Source of the DNA: Scopulibacillus_A cellulosilyticus
Lineage (GTDB): Bacteria; Bacillota; Bacilli; Bacillales; Sporolactobacillaceae
Assembly: GCF_042665295.1 (NCBI RefSeq)
Contig: NZ_JBHTCO010000004.1
Span: 620,001-684,000 of the forward strand
DNA: 64,000 nt
Reading direction: 5' to 3'
The position numbers and the translations under genes were made by a program. Each line of letters begins with the position of its first letter. Position 1 is the stretch's first letter. This document shows positions 62,983 to 64,000 of the stretch, piece after piece. The notes beneath the pieces are model-generated. The model did no database searches, was not told the DNA's origin, and saw only the letters and a program-made list of their open reading frames with translations.

Positions 62983-63415
62983 TTTGGTCGTTAAAAATAA
63001 TTTTAAACTGCTTAGTAAAATGACCAAAATATGACCAAATAAATTATAAAAAAATAATACATTTATTCTAATGAAGAAATTTAATGTTAAAGCTGAATTA
63101 AAATGCCCAAAAGTTGACGGTATTGCCTGTCAAAGGATTGACGGATATAATGACAGAAAACATATGCTTTATAGTTTGAGGGACGACTCTGGTACTTTGT
63201 GGGAACTGCACCAGAGTCGTCCTTTTTCCTTTCTTCGGACCTCAATGGTTTTATATATGAAAATATGTTCGGTTTATACTGAGGTGCAAACTAATGTTCG
63301 TTAAAGTTCTACGTTGTTAAAGTAGAAATAATTGTAGAAGGAGAAACAAATAGATAAAGCGAATTCAAGAAAAAGTAATTGAAGTTAGTACTTTTCTAGG
63401 AGGTGCACTCAGAAG
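62983..63415. other. Intergenic stretch before the MFS gene
   Basis: About 430 bp with no convincing gene; an open frame 63071-63304 lacks a ribosome site and is crossed by a terminator hairpin. TGACCAAA occurs twice near 63021-63035. The main structure is the hairpin at 63181-63227. Confidence 0.6.
63181..63227 (+). terminator. Strong hairpin with T-tract upstream of the MFS gene
   Basis: GGACGACTCTGGT (63181-63193) and ACCAGAGTCGTCC (63210-63222), 13 bp perfect, 16-base loop, then TTTTT. It is about 190 bp upstream of the MFS start; it may end an unseen short transcript or act as a leader attenuator. Confidence 0.8.
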
Positions 63416-64000
63416 ATGGTGAAATCTCTATTGAAAATAGGAGCACTCTCTAGTCCTCAGTTTCGATGGTTTTACATTGGGCGTACCATTTCTTTATTTG
63501 GCAGTTCCATGACACCTGTGGCACTCGCATTTGCAGTACTTCAGGTTCGACACGGTCAGCATCTGTTAGGATACATTCTTGCTGCACAAATTTTACCTAA
63601 CATTCTGATGTTACTTATTGGTGGCAGCATTGCAGATCGTTACCGTCGTGACAGGCTGATCTTCCTTAGTAACCTTGGTTCTGGAGTAACCCAGACAGGA
63701 ATTGCCATTATCATCCTTACTGAGGCGAATCCGTATTGGATATTCCCATTAGCAATTTCTAACGGTATTTTGGAAGCCTTTACTTCCCCAGCTATGCGAG
63801 GTATTGTTCCAGAGATAGTTAATAGGAAGGATATTAAGCATGCTAATTCTCTACTTAGCACATCTCGCAGTACTTCAAAGATCATTGGACCAATAGTTTC
63901 GGGAATTTTTGCCGCAACGCTCGGAGGGGGCTGGGGAATTGCGATAGATGCGGCAAGTTTTTTTATCGCCTGTGTTTGCATGATCCCGGTCCGTATCCCC
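63416..64000 (+). CDS. MFS transporter, N-terminal part (3' truncated by window)
   Basis: An open frame of 195 codons running off the window. It starts MVKSLLKIGALSSPQFRWFY with GGAGGTG upstream of ATG 63416. About five hydrophobic segments and the loop GGSIADRYRRDRLI (MFS motif A, GxxxDRxxRR) identify a drug-exporter-type major facilitator. The ALSSPQFRWFYIGRTISLFG start is typical of the MefA/DHA3-like group. Substrate cannot be stated. Confidence 0.88.
   Translation, partial: MVKSLLKIGALSSPQFRWFYIGRTISLFGSSMTPVALAFAVLQVRHGQHLLGYILAAQILPNILMLLIGGSIADRYRRDRLIFLSNLGSGVTQTGIAIIILTEANPYWIFPLAISNGILEAFTSPAMRGIVPEIVNRKDIKHANSLLSTSRSTSKIIGPIVSGIFAATLGGGWGIAIDAASFFIACVCMIPVRIP

Noticed and set aside
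63071..63304. 77-residue ORF between glnA and the MFS gene
   Set aside because: No ribosome site, no recognised motif, and a 13-bp terminator hairpin crosses it.
1..64000. tRNA, rRNA or CRISPR arrays
   Set aside because: I scanned the gaps for TTCGAnTC-type T-loops, rRNA-like blocks and regularly spaced repeats and saw none.

Overview
The window is a stretch of chromosome from an endospore-forming, low-GC Bacillales bacterium. Gene order follows the Bacillus subtilis backbone from the end of polC to glnA closely: rimP-nusA-rnpM-ylxQ-infB-ylxP-rbfA-truB-ribF-rpsO-pnp-ylxY-mlpA-dpaA-dpaB-asd-dapG-dapA-rnjB-tepA-ylzJ-spoIIIE-ymfF-ymfH-ymfI-ymfJ-ymfK-ymfM-pgsA-cinA-recA-rny-ymdB-spoVS-(M19 peptidase, korA, korB)-miaB-ymcA-cotE-mutS-mutL-//-miaA-hfq-//-spoVK-hflX-ynbB-glnR-glnA. 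Sporulation genes (dpaA/dpaB, spoIIIE, spoVS, cotE, spoVK) show an endospore former. Protein sequences and small order differences (ymxH missing, korAB in place of tdh/kbl, an insert after mutL) show it is not B. subtilis itself; I cannot name the genus from this window.

Layout. 1-7.4 kb: end of PolC, then the transcription/translation operon (rimP to truB). 7.4-13.7 kb: ribF, rpsO with a leader, pnp, a polysaccharide deacetylase and an M16 peptidase. 13.8-19 kb: dipicolinate synthase and the aspartate/lysine pathway genes that feed it, behind a SigK-type promoter. 19-32 kb: RNase J2, TepA, SpoIIIE, an M16 pair, the ymf genes, a RodZ-like protein, PgsA and CinA. 32-42 kb: RecA with a LexA-type box, RNase Y, YmdB, SpoVS with a SigH-type promoter, 2-oxoacid:ferredoxin oxidoreductase, MiaB and YmcA. 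42-48 kb: CotE, MutS, MutL. 48.2-53.3 kb: accessory region with several decayed genes (YkyB-like, MFS, isochorismatase-like, NUDIX), an acetyltransferase and a DHFR-fold reductase enclosed by exact 11-bp inverted repeats, a small membrane protein and a divergent EPSP synthase. 53.3-63 kb: rhodanese, MiaA, Hfq, a tiny basic protein, a membrane histidine kinase, SpoVK, HflX, a PLP enzyme, GlnR and GlnA. The window ends inside an MFS transporter.

The most unusual structure is a dispersed repeat family with a conserved 'TAGAGGATGTTCAAAAAGTC' end and an opposite end reading TTTTTGAACAC. I found seven full or degenerate copies (8850, 17827, 18068, 29157, 33271, 58329, 61513), all between genes and several between genes expected to be co-transcribed. 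At dapG/dapA one large copy appears to have inserted into a minimal copy, leaving a 13-bp exact direct repeat. The second is the GNAT/DHFR cassette bounded by GGTAGCGTCAG / CTGACGCTACC, with CGTCAGGAAAAT motifs on both sides of the reductase gene.

Regulatory signals read directly: SigA-type promoters for rimP, rpsO, rnjB, recA and glnR; SigK-type for dpaA and cotE; SigH-type for spoVS; a LexA box at recA; a perfect GlnR box at glnR; and many intrinsic terminators.
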